NCBI GenBank assembly: GCA_902761625.1
Contig: CACWLH010000019.1
Location: forward strand, 1-36,140
Origin: an uncultured Erysipelotrichaceae bacterium
Lineage (GTDB): Bacteria; Bacillota_I; Bacilli_A; Erysipelotrichales; Erysipelotrichaceae
Length of the DNA: 36,140 nucleotides
Direction of reading: 5' to 3'
Part shown: positions 21,864 through 30,881 of the stretch, in pieces
Layout: each line of letters opens with the position of its first letter
Numbering within the stretch: the stretch's first letter is position 1
The notes under the pieces: model-generated
The model's database searches: none
Told to the model about the DNA's origin: nothing
The model's input: the letters and a program-made list of their open reading frames with translations, nothing else
Translations under genes and position numbers: made by a program

Positions 21864-24344
21864 GCGACCCCTGAGCAGGGGGAGAGCCAGGAAAACGCCA
21901 ATCAGCCCTCGGAAAGCTCAAGTGCCGAAGCGGTTGATTTTCCTTATGATTTCGTCAATCCGCAAAGCAGTGAGGAGCTCATGAAGATGGAGTTCCCTGA
22001 AACACTGGATCTCAGGGATTATGATCTGGTGACTCCGGTCAGACTGCAGAATCCGTTTGGCACATGCTGGGGATTCGCGGCTGTTTCGGCGGCAGAGACG
22101 AGTCTTCTCGGCAGCGGACTGGCTCAGGCGGACGGATATGATGTTAATACGCTGAATCTTTCGGAAAAGCATCTGGCATATTTTGTTGCAAAGGAACTCA
22201 GCGATTCTGAAAGTCCCCAGAACGGGGAAGGCCTTCATTCAAAGGAAGGGGTCAGTGTTTCCGAACGCATGAACATCGGCGGTCTTCCGTTTATGGCCAC
22301 CAGCACATTCTCCAGCGGCATCGGTCCTGTATTGGAAAACAAGGATGAGATGTTCGAGTACAAAGGCGCCAATGAATGGACTGAGAAGCGGATGATCGAC
22401 GGCAGGTTCCGGGATTTCAGCTACAGCGGCGATGATGACTGGTCACTGCCTGAGGTTGAACGTTTCCGTCAATCCTATGTGCTCAAGGAAAGCTATATTC
22501 TTCCTTCACCCGCGCATACCGATACAGCAGAAGATACCTACGAATACAATGAACTGGGCACCCGTGCCATCAAGGCGCAGTTAATGAACAGAAGGGGTGT
22601 CATGATCGGCTTCTGCGCAGATACATCCAAACCGGACCAGGATGAGTCCGCCAGCAAATTCATCAGCAGAAACTGGGCCCATTATACGTATGAGGTCCTG
22701 CAGGCCAATCACGCCGTACATATCGTCGGCTGGGATGATCATTACAGCAAGGATAATTTCCTGGCCGGACACGAACCGCCGGAAGACGGCGCATGGCTTG
22801 TCAAAAACAGCTGGGGCAGCGGTGAATGTGAATTCCCCGACAAAGGCGAAGGCAGCTGGGGAATTGTCAATGAGGAAGGTGTCCATACAGGCTATTTCTG
22901 GCTTTCGTATTATGATCAGTCTCTTTCCATGCCTGAAGCATTGGAATTTGACCGGGTGAATACGCAGGAAGGCTATTATCTTGACGAGCATGATTTTATG
23001 CCCGCAAGTGAGGTCAAATCCTATTCCACGGAAAAGGAAATGAAGATGGCCAATGTTTTCGAAGCGCAGTTATGCGAACGGCTTGAACAGGTGTCATGCC
23101 AGACATCCGCGCCGCAGACCAAAGTAAGCTATGAGGTCTATCTGCTCAGGGATGAATATGAAGATCCCTGTGACGGTCTGAAAGTGGCGGAGGAAACTGC
23201 GGAATATCCGTATGGCGGTTTCCATAAAATCACCCTTACCGAACCGGTGCTGATTCAGAAAGGACACTATTATTCCATCGTTGTCACCGAAATCACTCCG
23301 GAAGGAAAATATGTGGTCAATGTGCCTGCGGACAGAGGCTCGGATGAATACAATACCTGGAATGTCGGCATTATCAATGAACGGGAAAGCTGGCTGTATT
23401 GTGATGAGAGCTGGAATGATTATGCCAATGATGATCTCGGCATCCGCGTCAAGGAAGAGGAAGACCAGACGGAAATGGCCTATGACAATTTCCCGATCAA
23501 AGGATTCAGTGTCATTACCGAAAAGAATCTGAGCACAAGAATCGACGGCACCACAAACCTGATGATGTATAAGGATCAGGGAAAGACGGAGCTGAAAGTG
23601 CGGTTTACAGGCGATGCGGGTGTATATCCGGATGAGGATGCAAAGATTACATGGAAGCTTGAAGAAGGCGGTGAAAAGATCATTCAGCTGGAACCGTCCG
23701 CAGACGGATCATATGCACGGATTACGGAACTGGATGAAGGAAGCACCTATGTCTATGTCACGGTTGAGGGCATCGGCACAAGCGTTGTACGCATCGATTG
23801 CGCCAAGCTGGGTGTCACTTCAATTGAGATCAAAGAAGATGCGGATGTAACCTATACGGGAGAGGAAATCAGACCGGCTGTGCTGGTTGCCAATGTCTAT
23901 GCCGAAGAGCTTGAGGAAGGAAAAGATTATATCCTGAGCTATGAGAACAATGTGAAATGCGGCGTTGCAAAGATCAGAGCGGAAGGAACCGGAGCCTATC
24001 ATGATGCCACCGAGGAATTCTTCCCGATTGTGCCGGCCCAGGCAGAAATCACGCATGTTTCATCCTCATCGTCAAAGGTCACGGTGACATTTGCTGACCA
24101 GAGCGAATCGGGAATCACCGGATACAAGGCGCGCATCCGTGAAAAAGGCTCTGAGGACTGGAAAACAGTCAAAGTCGAAGCCGGCAAAACAAGCGCCGAA
24201 TTCACAAAGCTGAAAAAGGGTGTGACCTATGAGGTTCAGGTATGCGGATATATTGACACCTCTGAAGCTGCTGAAATGTACTGGAACATCGAAAAGGAAT
24301 ACAGCGGCAAATACAGTGAGAGCAGAACCGTTGAATGCAGATGA
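21798..24344 (+). CDS. Exported papain-like (C1) protease lipoprotein with lectin-like and C-terminal Ig/FN3-like domains
   Basis: An 848-residue lipoprotein. The signal peptide has lipobox LASC (Cys22), with a Ser/Glu-rich linker to about 45. A C1 peptidase domain (about 68-375) carries the oxyanion Gln84, catalytic Cys90 in FGTCWGFA, His305 in NHAVHIVGWDD and Asn337 in VKNSWGS. Next is a segment resembling the lectin-like domain of clostridial Cwp84-type proteases (YYLDEHDFMPASEV to VVNVPA). Then come beta-rich repeats and a C-terminal FN3-like domain (AEITHVSSSSSKVTVTF, GYKARIREKGSEDWKTV, YEVQVCGYI). It likely processes surface or environmental proteins at the cell surface. An upstream in-frame TTG at 21723 exists, but ATG 21798 begins the signal peptide. 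Confidence 0.9.
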   Translation: MKNTMNIWIRVVSACVLLLASCATPEQGESQENANQPSESSSAEAVDFPYDFVNPQSSEELMKMEFPETLDLRDYDLVTPVRLQNPFGTCWGFAAVSAAETSLLGSGLAQADGYDVNTLNLSEKHLAYFVAKELSDSESPQNGEGLHSKEGVSVSERMNIGGLPFMATSTFSSGIGPVLENKDEMFEYKGANEWTEKRMIDGRFRDFSYSGDDDWSLPEVERFRQSYVLKESYILPSPAHTDTAEDTYEYNELGTRAIKAQLMNRRGVMIGFCADTSKPDQDESASKFISRNWAHYTYEVLQANHAVHIVGWDDHYSKDNFLAGHEPPEDGAWLVKNSWGSGECEFPDKGEGSWGIVNEEGVHTGYFWLSYYDQSLSMPEALEFDRVNTQEGYYLDEHDFMPASEVKSYSTEKEMKMANVFEAQLCERLEQVSCQTSAPQTKVSYEVYLLRDEYEDPCDGLKVAEETAEYPYGGFHKITLTEPVLIQKGHYYSIVVTEITPEGKYVVNVPADRGSDEYNTWNVGIINERESWLYCDESWNDYANDDLGIRVKEEEDQTEMAYDNFPIKGFSVITEKNLSTRIDGTTNLMMYKDQGKTELKVRFTGDAGVYPDEDAKITWKLEEGGEKIIQLEPSADGSYARITELDEGSTYVYVTVEGIGTSVVRIDCAKLGVTSIEIKEDADVTYTGEEIRPAVLVANVYAEELEEGKDYILSYENNVKCGVAKIRAEGTGAYHDATEEFFPIVPAQAEITHVSSSSSKVTVTFADQSESGITGYKARIREKGSEDWKTVKVEAGKTSAEFTKLKKGVTYEVQVCGYIDTSEAAEMYWNIEKEYSGKYSESRTVECR

Positions 24345-24384
24345 GCACTTCATGCATGATTCATTAAAACATTCATGACTCAGC

Positions 24385-24411
24385 AGCCCGGTATCGTAAG
24401 ATCCGGGCTTT
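24385..24411 (+). terminator. Terminator after the protease gene
   Basis: AGCCCGG (24385-24391) pairs perfectly with CCGGGCT (24403-24409) around an 11-base loop, followed by a short T run. Confidence 0.7.
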
Positions 24412-24446
24412 CATTGCGCACATACCCTGACAGCAATGGAAATCAT

Positions 24447-24473
24447 TTGCCCGGACAAATGCCATATTATAAT
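24447..24473 (+). promoter_or_regulatory. Probable promoter of the small coiled-coil gene
   Basis: TTGCCC at 24447-24452 and a perfect TATAAT at 24468-24473 lie 15 bases apart (16 if TTTGCC is used), 33 bases before the ATG. Confidence 0.45.
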
Positions 24474-24506
24474 TTTCTTAATATCATGAATTGTATGGAG
24501 GCGTGT

Positions 24507-24701
24507 ATGGAGAGACTCGAAGCGTTTGAGAAAATGCTGAATGATATCAGACAGCAGGCGGAATATGAAAAGAAAGAAATGGCAAAACTCGCTGCAGCCG
24601 GAAAGGATAAAACCGCCACATACCGCCAGTACCAGGCCAACCGGGTAATCTATACAAAACTGCTGAACAAATACCGCGAATACGGACTTCTTGATGAATA
24701 A
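24507..24701 (+). CDS. Small coiled-coil protein of unknown function
   Basis: A 64-residue, highly charged helical protein (MERLEAFEKMLNDIRQQAE at the start). Leu/Ile/Met residues spaced as in a coiled coil are followed by a second helix ending YREYGLLDE. There is no membrane segment or Cys. I chose ATG 24507, five bases after GGAGG (24497-24501), over a longer reading that would run through the upstream terminator. It has its own TATAAT promoter. I recognise no function; similar short proteins of this shape occur as conserved single genes in related Gram-positive bacteria, from memory only. Confidence 0.8.
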   Translation: MERLEAFEKMLNDIRQQAEYEKKEMAKLAAAGKDKTATYRQYQANRVIYTKLLNKYREYGLLDE

Positions 24702-24786
24702 CGGCGCGAATGCCGCAGACGCATTCACCGTGAATGATGGACCGCTGCTTTGCGGATGGTGATATTTCAGTTACCATCAGAGGCGA

Positions 24787-24815
24787 TTGAAAGCGTAAAA
24801 CTGAAACAATATAAT
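24787..24815 (+). promoter_or_regulatory. Promoter of the alpha/beta hydrolase gene
   Basis: TTGAAA at 24787-24792 and a perfect TATAAT at 24810-24815 with the ideal 17-base spacing, 43 bases before the ATG at 24859. Confidence 0.75.
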
Positions 24816-24858
24816 GAATGCGGTCTGATGTTATTCAGATAATCAACAAAGGTATTCT

Positions 24859-25569
24859 ATGATTAAGAAAATCCTGATCTGTCTTTCTGTTATAAGTCTG
24901 GTGCTGATCAGCGGCACAGGCATCTATCTCAGCAATTATTATCACGCGGATGAAACAGCCCTTGAAGCATTGCACTCTGATGGGAATGTCCGTATCTCTG
25001 AAACGGACTACGGCTGGCTGTTTGACGGTCCTTCCGATACGGATGCATTGATTTTTTATCCCGGCGCAAAGGTTGAGGAGTCATCCTACGCACCGCTTGC
25101 CCGTAAGCTTGCGGAAAAGGGGATGGATGTGTGTCTGGTTAAAATGCCGGCAAGAATGGCAATTTTAGACGCCAACAAAGCGGAAGAGGTCATGAAACAA
25201 TACGATTATGATCACTGGTATATCGGAGGTCATTCCCTTGGCGGGGTCAGCGCTTCCTCATTTGCATCAAAACATACCGATGAACTGGATGGGGTGGTTC
25301 TGCTGGCATCCTATTCCACTTCAAAGCTTGATGACAGTCTCAATGTCATCTCTGTATACGGCTCTGATGACACTGTGCTGAATCTTGATGCCTATGAGAA
25401 AAACAGTTCAAACCTTCCTGAGGACACCGAAGAACATATCATCGACGGCGGCAACCATGCCCAGTTCGGCTCCTATGGAGAGCAGAAAGGCGATGGCAAA
25501 GCACAGATAGATACCGAAGATCAGATTGAACTGACAGTTGAATACATTCTCGAGGATACGCGGGATTAA
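24859..25569 (+). CDS. Membrane-anchored alpha/beta hydrolase
   Basis: A 236-residue protein with a hydrophobic N-terminal segment (residues about 4-25, no lipobox) that would anchor or export it. An alpha/beta hydrolase domain follows with FYPGAKVEESSYAPLA (oxyanion region), the nucleophile Ser126 in GHSLGG, an acid near Asp170/171 (YGSDDTV), and His200 in GGNHAQFG. It matches the small dienelactone-hydrolase-like or 'abhydrolase_5' esterases with an extracytoplasmic domain. The substrate is unknown. The gene stands alone, with a good promoter and a terminator that overlaps its stop codon. Confidence 0.88.
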   Translation: MIKKILICLSVISLVLISGTGIYLSNYYHADETALEALHSDGNVRISETDYGWLFDGPSDTDALIFYPGAKVEESSYAPLARKLAEKGMDVCLVKMPARMAILDANKAEEVMKQYDYDHWYIGGHSLGGVSASSFASKHTDELDGVVLLASYSTSKLDDSLNVISVYGSDDTVLNLDAYEKNSSNLPEDTEEHIIDGGNHAQFGSYGEQKGDGKAQIDTEDQIELTVEYILEDTRD

Positions 25570-25596
25570 ACTGATCATCCCGTATATCCTTTTTTT
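25554..25596 (+). terminator. Terminator overlapping the hydrolase stop codon
   Basis: The 13-base arm 25554-25566 pairs with 25577-25589 (one mismatch, one G-U) and is followed by seven T. The left arm lies in the coding sequence, and the TAA stop is at 25567-25569. Confidence 0.8.
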
Positions 25597-25734
25597 ACAC
25601 TTTTGGGCAAGGCGTGATGGAAGTTGCCATACTCTTGCAAAGTGTTTACAATCCGCAATCATGAATCTGAAATATAAATGAATGATGAACGCATGTTAAA
25701 ATGAGATTGTACACGGTTCCAAGGAGAACATCAT

Positions 25735-27369
25735 ATGACAGAAAGGATCGCGGAAATCCGCTGCGCATCATGCGGCGCACCGGCTAAATTTGATATTGTA
25801 CGCCAGATCTATGTATGCACATACTGCGGACAGAGTGTCGGCATTTCCGAGGCCCAGAAACAGAAGCAGGGCTTCCGGAAGATCCAGCGTGACAGACTGA
25901 ATGAATCGATTCAGAATTTCAGACTGTTCAAAGGATCGTGCACCGGCTGCGGGGCTGAGATTATCTTTGAGGAGAACGAGGCGCTTGCCTCATGCGCATT
26001 CTGCGGAAATTCGCTTGTGCGCAAAGAGTATCTGAAGATTGATGAAATGCCGGAAAGCATCATTCCGTTTGCGCTGACTATCGATGAGGCAAAACAGCGG
26101 CTGACTGAGTGGTGCAATGACAACTCATCAAAACGCGAAGCAAAACTGATATCAAAAGATGTCAAAGAGCTCAAAGGTTTTTATCTACCTTATGAGCTGA
26201 TCATAGGACCGGTCCATATGGATGTCTCAAGAATGGATGGAAACCGGGCTTATACATGCGAAGGCTTCATCAATGATGAATTCGTGAACCGCTCGAAGAA
26301 TCTTGACAATCTTCTGCTCGACGGGATGGAACCCTATGATCTGAGTGCGCTGAGAGGATTTGAATTCGGCTATGTGGCAGGGCAGAGAGTGCGCATTCCG
26401 GATGTGGATGAAAAGAAGCTGATTCAGCGCATCGCTCAGGAAGCATCCTCCATATACAGACCGTTTGTATCGGAAGTGCTTGAAACAGATGCGGTTAAAG
26501 TCAATGCATGGACTGATGATGTGCTGAGACTGCCGGTATTGCTGCCGGTCTATTACATTTCGAAAAACGGTCTTCAGGCAGCCGTCAACGGCCAGACCGG
26601 AAAGGTCAGTGTGTGCTCGCTCAAGGAAAAGAGCTTCATTTTCCTGCCATGGTGGCTCAAAGCGCTGATTGCAACGATCATATTCGGGGCGGCATTGTAT
26701 GGCGCACTGTATCTGTTTGGTATGGACACCATAACCAATCTGATGATTACAGGAATGACGCTTCTGATCTGGATCATCGTCACCTTATGCTATTTCAGCG
26801 ATACGGTCAGAAATGATTTCAGGGTGAAGAAGGACCGTGACATTTATACATCCGGTGATGCCACCTTTGTGCGCAGAGATACAGAGCTCGTATTGAATCC
26901 TGATATTCTTCAAAGGAAGGCAGAGAAGCCGGTCTTCTTCATGGAACTGGATGGAGAAGAAAAGCCCGTTCAGCTGAAATTCACCACACCCTCGAGAGTG
27001 CTGCGGATGGTATTGTATTGTGTCATTGCGCTGTTTCTGCCGGTGATACTGGCTCTGCTGATCAACGGCTTTGATTTTCAAAAACTTGAACTTGGCGGAT
27101 CAGCCGCATGGTTCTGCATTGCCGTACCGGTTGTTCCGATTTATCTGCTCAAGTTTGGCATTGTCGAACTCCATGACAATCCATGGATTTATATCATCGA
27201 TGAAAACGGCACAAAAAAGAGATATCACAAACCGATGGGAGTCAGTTTCAAAGCCATCTTCAAAGCAATACTCACTGCTTTGTTCAGACCGCCTGTATGT
27301 TTTGCCGTCTGGTTTGGGATTGCCGCATTCATCACCATGGTCTATCTGACGGCTTTCGGATTTGACTGA
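25735..27369 (+). CDS. Double zinc-ribbon membrane protein of unknown function
   Basis: A 544-residue protein. The N-terminus has two zinc ribbons: CxxC pairs in CASCG/CTYCG (about residues 10-32) and CTGCG/CAFCG (about 70-92). A soluble domain of about 200 residues follows (PFALTIDEAKQRLTEW, LKGFYLPYELIIGPV, VLLPVYYISKNG). After it come two membrane segments at about 300-350, a loop with YTSGDATFVRRDTEL, and three more segments at about 427-540. This layout matches 'TFIIB-type zinc ribbon-containing' membrane proteins of Gram-positive bacteria, whose role is not known. The ribosome binding site is AAGGAG, and a terminator follows. The zinc ribbons are cytoplasmic if the ends are. Confidence 0.83.
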   Translation: MTERIAEIRCASCGAPAKFDIVRQIYVCTYCGQSVGISEAQKQKQGFRKIQRDRLNESIQNFRLFKGSCTGCGAEIIFEENEALASCAFCGNSLVRKEYLKIDEMPESIIPFALTIDEAKQRLTEWCNDNSSKREAKLISKDVKELKGFYLPYELIIGPVHMDVSRMDGNRAYTCEGFINDEFVNRSKNLDNLLLDGMEPYDLSALRGFEFGYVAGQRVRIPDVDEKKLIQRIAQEASSIYRPFVSEVLETDAVKVNAWTDDVLRLPVLLPVYYISKNGLQAAVNGQTGKVSVCSLKEKSFIFLPWWLKALIATIIFGAALYGALYLFGMDTITNLMITGMTLLIWIIVTLCYFSDTVRNDFRVKKDRDIYTSGDATFVRRDTELVLNPDILQRKAEKPVFFMELDGEEKPVQLKFTTPSRVLRMVLYCVIALFLPVILALLINGFDFQKLELGGSAAWFCIAVPVVPIYLLKFGIVELHDNPWIYIIDENGTKKRYHKPMGVSFKAIFKAILTALFRPPVCFAVWFGIAAFITMVYLTAFGFD

Positions 27370-27388
27370 TATTAAAAACAGCAGAATA

Positions 27389-27428
27389 GATCAGAGTCAT
27401 GTCTGTATGCATGATTCCGATCTTTTTT
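27389..27428 (+). terminator. Terminator after the zinc-ribbon gene
   Basis: The arm 27389-27401 pairs with 27410-27422 with one mismatch and one G-U pair around an 8-base loop, followed by six T. Confidence 0.75.
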
Positions 27429-27506
27429 AAATTTGTCAAAAAATCATTCAGATGTCATCGGTTGTGTGGTTATATTTAAATGCGTGAATGAAAGAAAGGA
27501 AAGCCG

Positions 27507-29021
27507 ATGGAATATTTGTGGTATGTGATTGCAGCAGCGGCAGCGGGAATCGGAACGGGGCTTGCAGGCCTTTCGGCTGCCACGGTCATGGTGCCCATAC
27601 TCATTGTGCTATGTCCCGGTTTCCATGGGGAAACAGGAGCCTATCAGGCAACCGCGATTGCGCTGGCTTCGGATATCCTTGGTTCGGCTGTGACAACCTA
27701 TACCTATATCCAGCATAAGAATATTGATTTCAAACGTGGATGGATCATGCTTGTGTGTATTTTAAGCATGTGCACCGTCGGCAGCTATGCTGCATATTTG
27801 GCCGGCAATGTCGTGCTTGGCGGCTTCACGCTGTTCCTGACCTTCTGCATCGGTATCCGTTTTCTTGTGAAACCTGACACCAGCCGTGAAAACACTGCGC
27901 CAAAAGGGGAGAAGCTTGACTGGAAGGGTGTATTGATTTCTTTGTTCTTCGGATTGACAATCGGTTTCGGAACCGGCTTTGTCGGAACCGGCGGCGGCAT
28001 GATGATGCTGGTGGTGTTCACCGCGTTTCTTGGCATGGAGCTTAAGACAGCCGTCGGCACCAGCACATTCATCATGACATTCACTGCTTTAATCGCATCT
28101 GGCACCCATATCTTCATCCATCCCGCCATCATTCTGGAAAAGTGGGATGTCATGCTGATATGCATTACGGTGGCCACAATCACTTCGCTTCTGTCTGCCC
28201 GTTTTGCCAACCGCGTCAAAGGCAGAACGGTCGGATTGGTGACCGGTGCAGTGCTGACTGTTCTTGGCGCGGCCATGATATTCCTGAACTACCGGGATTT
28301 CTTTCTGCACAATCAGCTGATCATTGATACAGCCGCAACCCTCGGCTCGTATCTTGTATATATCCTGTCTCTGGCATCCTTTCTGTTTATTCTTTATTTC
28401 ATCTTCCCGATTCCGAAAAATGTTTTCCGCAAAATGCTTCATATCGCAGCTTTCACCTCATCCATCTTTGTTGTATTAACAGGCAGAGGATGGCTGAGTG
28501 AAGCATTGACCCTGGCCCTGTTTGCGATTCCTGTATATCCCGCATTAAAAATGGCCGAGAGCTGGAAAGGCTATCAGAAGGCATTTGTTGAGAAGAAGAA
28601 AGGGGAAGTGCGGACCAGTCTGTTGCTGCTGTTTCTTTCCCAGGCCGCTTTTGTCGCGTTTGCATGCGGATATCTGAAAAAGCCGTTTATCCTTGTCACG
28701 GCAACCGCCGCATGGGGACTTGGCGATATCGCTGCCGCCTGGATCGGCAGACCGTTTGGAAAGCATAAGGTTCATCTGCCTCTGGCGGATCCTAAAAAAT
28801 CATGGGAGGGCAGTATTGCCATGGCGGTTACCTCATTTGTTTCGGCGCTTGTGCCGCTTTTATGCATGACTTCCTATTCGGTGCCTGTGTGCATATTGAT
28901 GGCTTTTTGTGTCGGGATTGTCTCCGCATACAGTGAGGTGATTTCCAAAAACGGAACCGATACCGTGAATGTTCCGTTTGCCAATATCCTGTGTCTCTGG
29001 GTGCTGACATCACTGTTCTGA
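27507..29021 (+). CDS. Fusion of TauE/SafE transporter with a phytol/dolichol-kinase-like domain
   Basis: A 504-residue polytopic membrane protein. Residues 1 to about 265 form a TauE/SafE permease with its two halves (GTGLAGLSAATVMVP and GTGFVGTGGGMMMLVVF, then TAVGTS). Such proteins move sulfite, sulfonates or other organic anions. Residues about 280-504 are a second membrane domain with the motifs of the dolichol/phytol kinase and CDP-diglyceride synthetase-like superfamily: RKMLHIA (308-314), GLGDIAAAWIGRPFGKH (404-420), KSWEGS (431-436) and SEVISKNGTDTVNVP (476-490). The kinase half would phosphorylate a prenol or lipid. One continuous frame spans both halves. I have not seen this pairing described. 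The start ATG follows AAAGGA. Confidence 0.85.
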   Translation: MEYLWYVIAAAAAGIGTGLAGLSAATVMVPILIVLCPGFHGETGAYQATAIALASDILGSAVTTYTYIQHKNIDFKRGWIMLVCILSMCTVGSYAAYLAGNVVLGGFTLFLTFCIGIRFLVKPDTSRENTAPKGEKLDWKGVLISLFFGLTIGFGTGFVGTGGGMMMLVVFTAFLGMELKTAVGTSTFIMTFTALIASGTHIFIHPAIILEKWDVMLICITVATITSLLSARFANRVKGRTVGLVTGAVLTVLGAAMIFLNYRDFFLHNQLIIDTAATLGSYLVYILSLASFLFILYFIFPIPKNVFRKMLHIAAFTSSIFVVLTGRGWLSEALTLALFAIPVYPALKMAESWKGYQKAFVEKKKGEVRTSLLLLFLSQAAFVAFACGYLKKPFILVTATAAWGLGDIAAAWIGRPFGKHKVHLPLADPKKSWEGSIAMAVTSFVSALVPLLCMTSYSVPVCILMAFCVGIVSAYSEVISKNGTDTVNVPFANILCLWVLTSLF

Positions 29022-29080
29022 ATGAAATCTTACGGCACTGTTCTGCGCTGCTTCATCTACACCCGATACGTACTCTGCCT

Positions 29081-29103
29081 GCTCCTGAAAAAAGGAGCTT
29101 TTT
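29081..29103 (+). terminator. Terminator after the fusion gene
   Basis: GCTCCT (29081-29086) pairs with AGGAGC (29093-29098) around a 6-base loop, followed by five T. Confidence 0.8.
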
Positions 29104-29119
29104 CTGATTCATTTGCGGG

Positions 29120-29125
29120 TATAAT
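29120..29125 (+). promoter_or_regulatory. Probable -10 element of the GH13 gene
   Basis: A perfect TATAAT just downstream of the terminator and 39 bases before the GH13 start. A clear -35 is not visible. Confidence 0.35.
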
Positions 29126-29164
29126 AAAACTGATATTGAAAACATTTTATGTGAGGAATTGCAT

Positions 29165-30847
29165 ATGCAAACACAATGGTATAAGAATGCGGTTGTCTAC
29201 CAGATTTACCCGTTCAGCTTCATGGATCATAACAATGACGGCTGGGGTGATATTGAAGGCATCATTTCAAAACTGGATTACATCAAAGAGCTTGGCGCAA
29301 CCGCGATCTGGTTCTCACCGCTTTATGAATCACCCGATTACGATTACGGTTATGACATCAGCGATTACCGTAAAATCGATCCGAAATTCGGAACCATGGA
29401 AGACTTTGACAGACTGCTTTCCGAATGCCATAACCGTGAACTCAAAGTGATCATGGATATGGTCATCAACCATACATCCATTGAACATCCATGGTTCAAA
29501 CAGGCCATCGCCGATCCGGATTCACCATACCGGGATTACTACATCATCCGCAAAGGAAAACGGGAAGGGGATAAACTGCTGCCGCCAAGCAACTGGGCAT
29601 CCACATTCACTGGCAGCGCATGGGAACAGATTGCAGACACGGATGAGTTCTATCTGCATCTTTTCTGCAGAGAACAGGCTGATCTCAACTGGGAAAATCC
29701 TGATGTACGTAAAGAGATCATCGATATTCTCAATTTCTGGCTGGATAAAGGTGTGGACGGATTCCGCTTTGATGTGTTCAACATGTTCTCGAAAGTCTAT
29801 CCGATTCAGGATGACCATCAGAAAGACACCTATCAGAAAGGCGCGCAGTACTATGTCGACGGTCCCCGTATGCATGAGTTCCTGAAGGAGCTCAATGAAA
29901 AGGCGCTTTCCCATTACGATACCTTTACCGTGGGTGAATCCTTCCATCCTTCCAAAGAGGCGGCACATGCATATGTGAAAGAGGAGAATCATGAACTGGA
30001 TTCCATCTTCAATTTCGCTCACCTGGATGCGGACAATATCGCCGGCAAGAAGTTCTTCTGGAAACCGTTTGATCTGATCCAGTTCAAAAACGGATTCTTT
30101 GATCCGCAGCGTGAAAACTTCAATGACGGCTGGAACACCCTCGTGCTGGAAAATCATGACAATCCCCGCAGTGTGAGCCGCTTCAATATTGATACAGCAC
30201 ATTACCGCTATGAGGCTGCGTGCATGCTGGCAGTGATCACGTATCTCGGCTGGGGAACACCGTTTATCTACCAGGGACAGGAAATCGGCATGATCAATGC
30301 GGAATTCAGAAATATGGATCAGCTTAAGGATCCGGTCAGCCATTTTGTCTATGATCTGATGGTGAGATACGGCATGCCGAAGAAACTCGCATTCAATTTC
30401 ATCAACTATGGCGCAAGAGATCATGCCCGTGTGCCCATGGCATGGGACGGCAGTGTCAACGGCGGTTTCAACAAAGGCCATGAACCGTGGCAGTGCGTAT
30501 CGAATCAATACATCCATATCAATGCGGAAAAAGATCTGAACAGTGAAAAATCAATCTACCGCTTCTACCAGAAGGTTCTTGCAATCAAGAAAACCAATGA
30601 TGCGGCGATCTATGGTGAATTGGAGGAATATGATCATAACAACCGGCGGATCATCGCATACAGCCGCACATATGAAGAAAAGAAGTTATTTGTATGTGCC
30701 AACTTCAGCCGCATCACAACAAAATACAGACTTCCTGAATGGGTAAACGGCGCAGATGTGCTGCTTTGCAATTATGATCAGCTGGTCAACATTGACGGTG
30801 TGATCGAACTTGAACCATACCAGGCAGTTGTATACGAAACAATGTAA
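29165..30847 (+). CDS. GH13 alpha-glucosidase / oligo-1,6-glucosidase
   Basis: A 560-residue GH13 enzyme without signal peptide. It has the N-terminal WYKNAVVYQIYPFSF and the calcium-type loop DHNNDGWGDI. The catalytic nucleophile is Asp203 (GFRFDVF), the acid/base is Glu258 (TVGESF) and the transition-state Asp is 332 (ENHDNPR). FIYQGQEIGM and the C-terminal beta domain with EPYQAVVYE are also typical. The sequence fits the GH13_31-like oligo-1,6-glucosidase/alpha-glucosidase group, acting in the cytoplasm on imported oligosaccharides. I chose ATG 29165 (eight bases after GAGGA) over a TTG six bases earlier. It is followed 34 bases later by a DUF1349 gene in the same operon. Confidence 0.93.
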   Translation: MQTQWYKNAVVYQIYPFSFMDHNNDGWGDIEGIISKLDYIKELGATAIWFSPLYESPDYDYGYDISDYRKIDPKFGTMEDFDRLLSECHNRELKVIMDMVINHTSIEHPWFKQAIADPDSPYRDYYIIRKGKREGDKLLPPSNWASTFTGSAWEQIADTDEFYLHLFCREQADLNWENPDVRKEIIDILNFWLDKGVDGFRFDVFNMFSKVYPIQDDHQKDTYQKGAQYYVDGPRMHEFLKELNEKALSHYDTFTVGESFHPSKEAAHAYVKEENHELDSIFNFAHLDADNIAGKKFFWKPFDLIQFKNGFFDPQRENFNDGWNTLVLENHDNPRSVSRFNIDTAHYRYEAACMLAVITYLGWGTPFIYQGQEIGMINAEFRNMDQLKDPVSHFVYDLMVRYGMPKKLAFNFINYGARDHARVPMAWDGSVNGGFNKGHEPWQCVSNQYIHINAEKDLNSEKSIYRFYQKVLAIKKTNDAAIYGELEEYDHNNRRIIAYSRTYEEKKLFVCANFSRITTKYRLPEWVNGADVLLCNYDQLVNIDGVIELEPYQAVVYETM

Positions 30848-30881
30848 GACTGTAGAATCTAATTCAGAAAGGAAACAAAAC

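Noticed and set aside
29522..30517. A 331-codon open frame on the minus strand inside the GH13 gene
   Set aside because: The + strand encodes a complete GH13 enzyme with all catalytic residues. The antisense frame has no family resemblance and no own ribosome binding site, so it is a by-product of codon bias.
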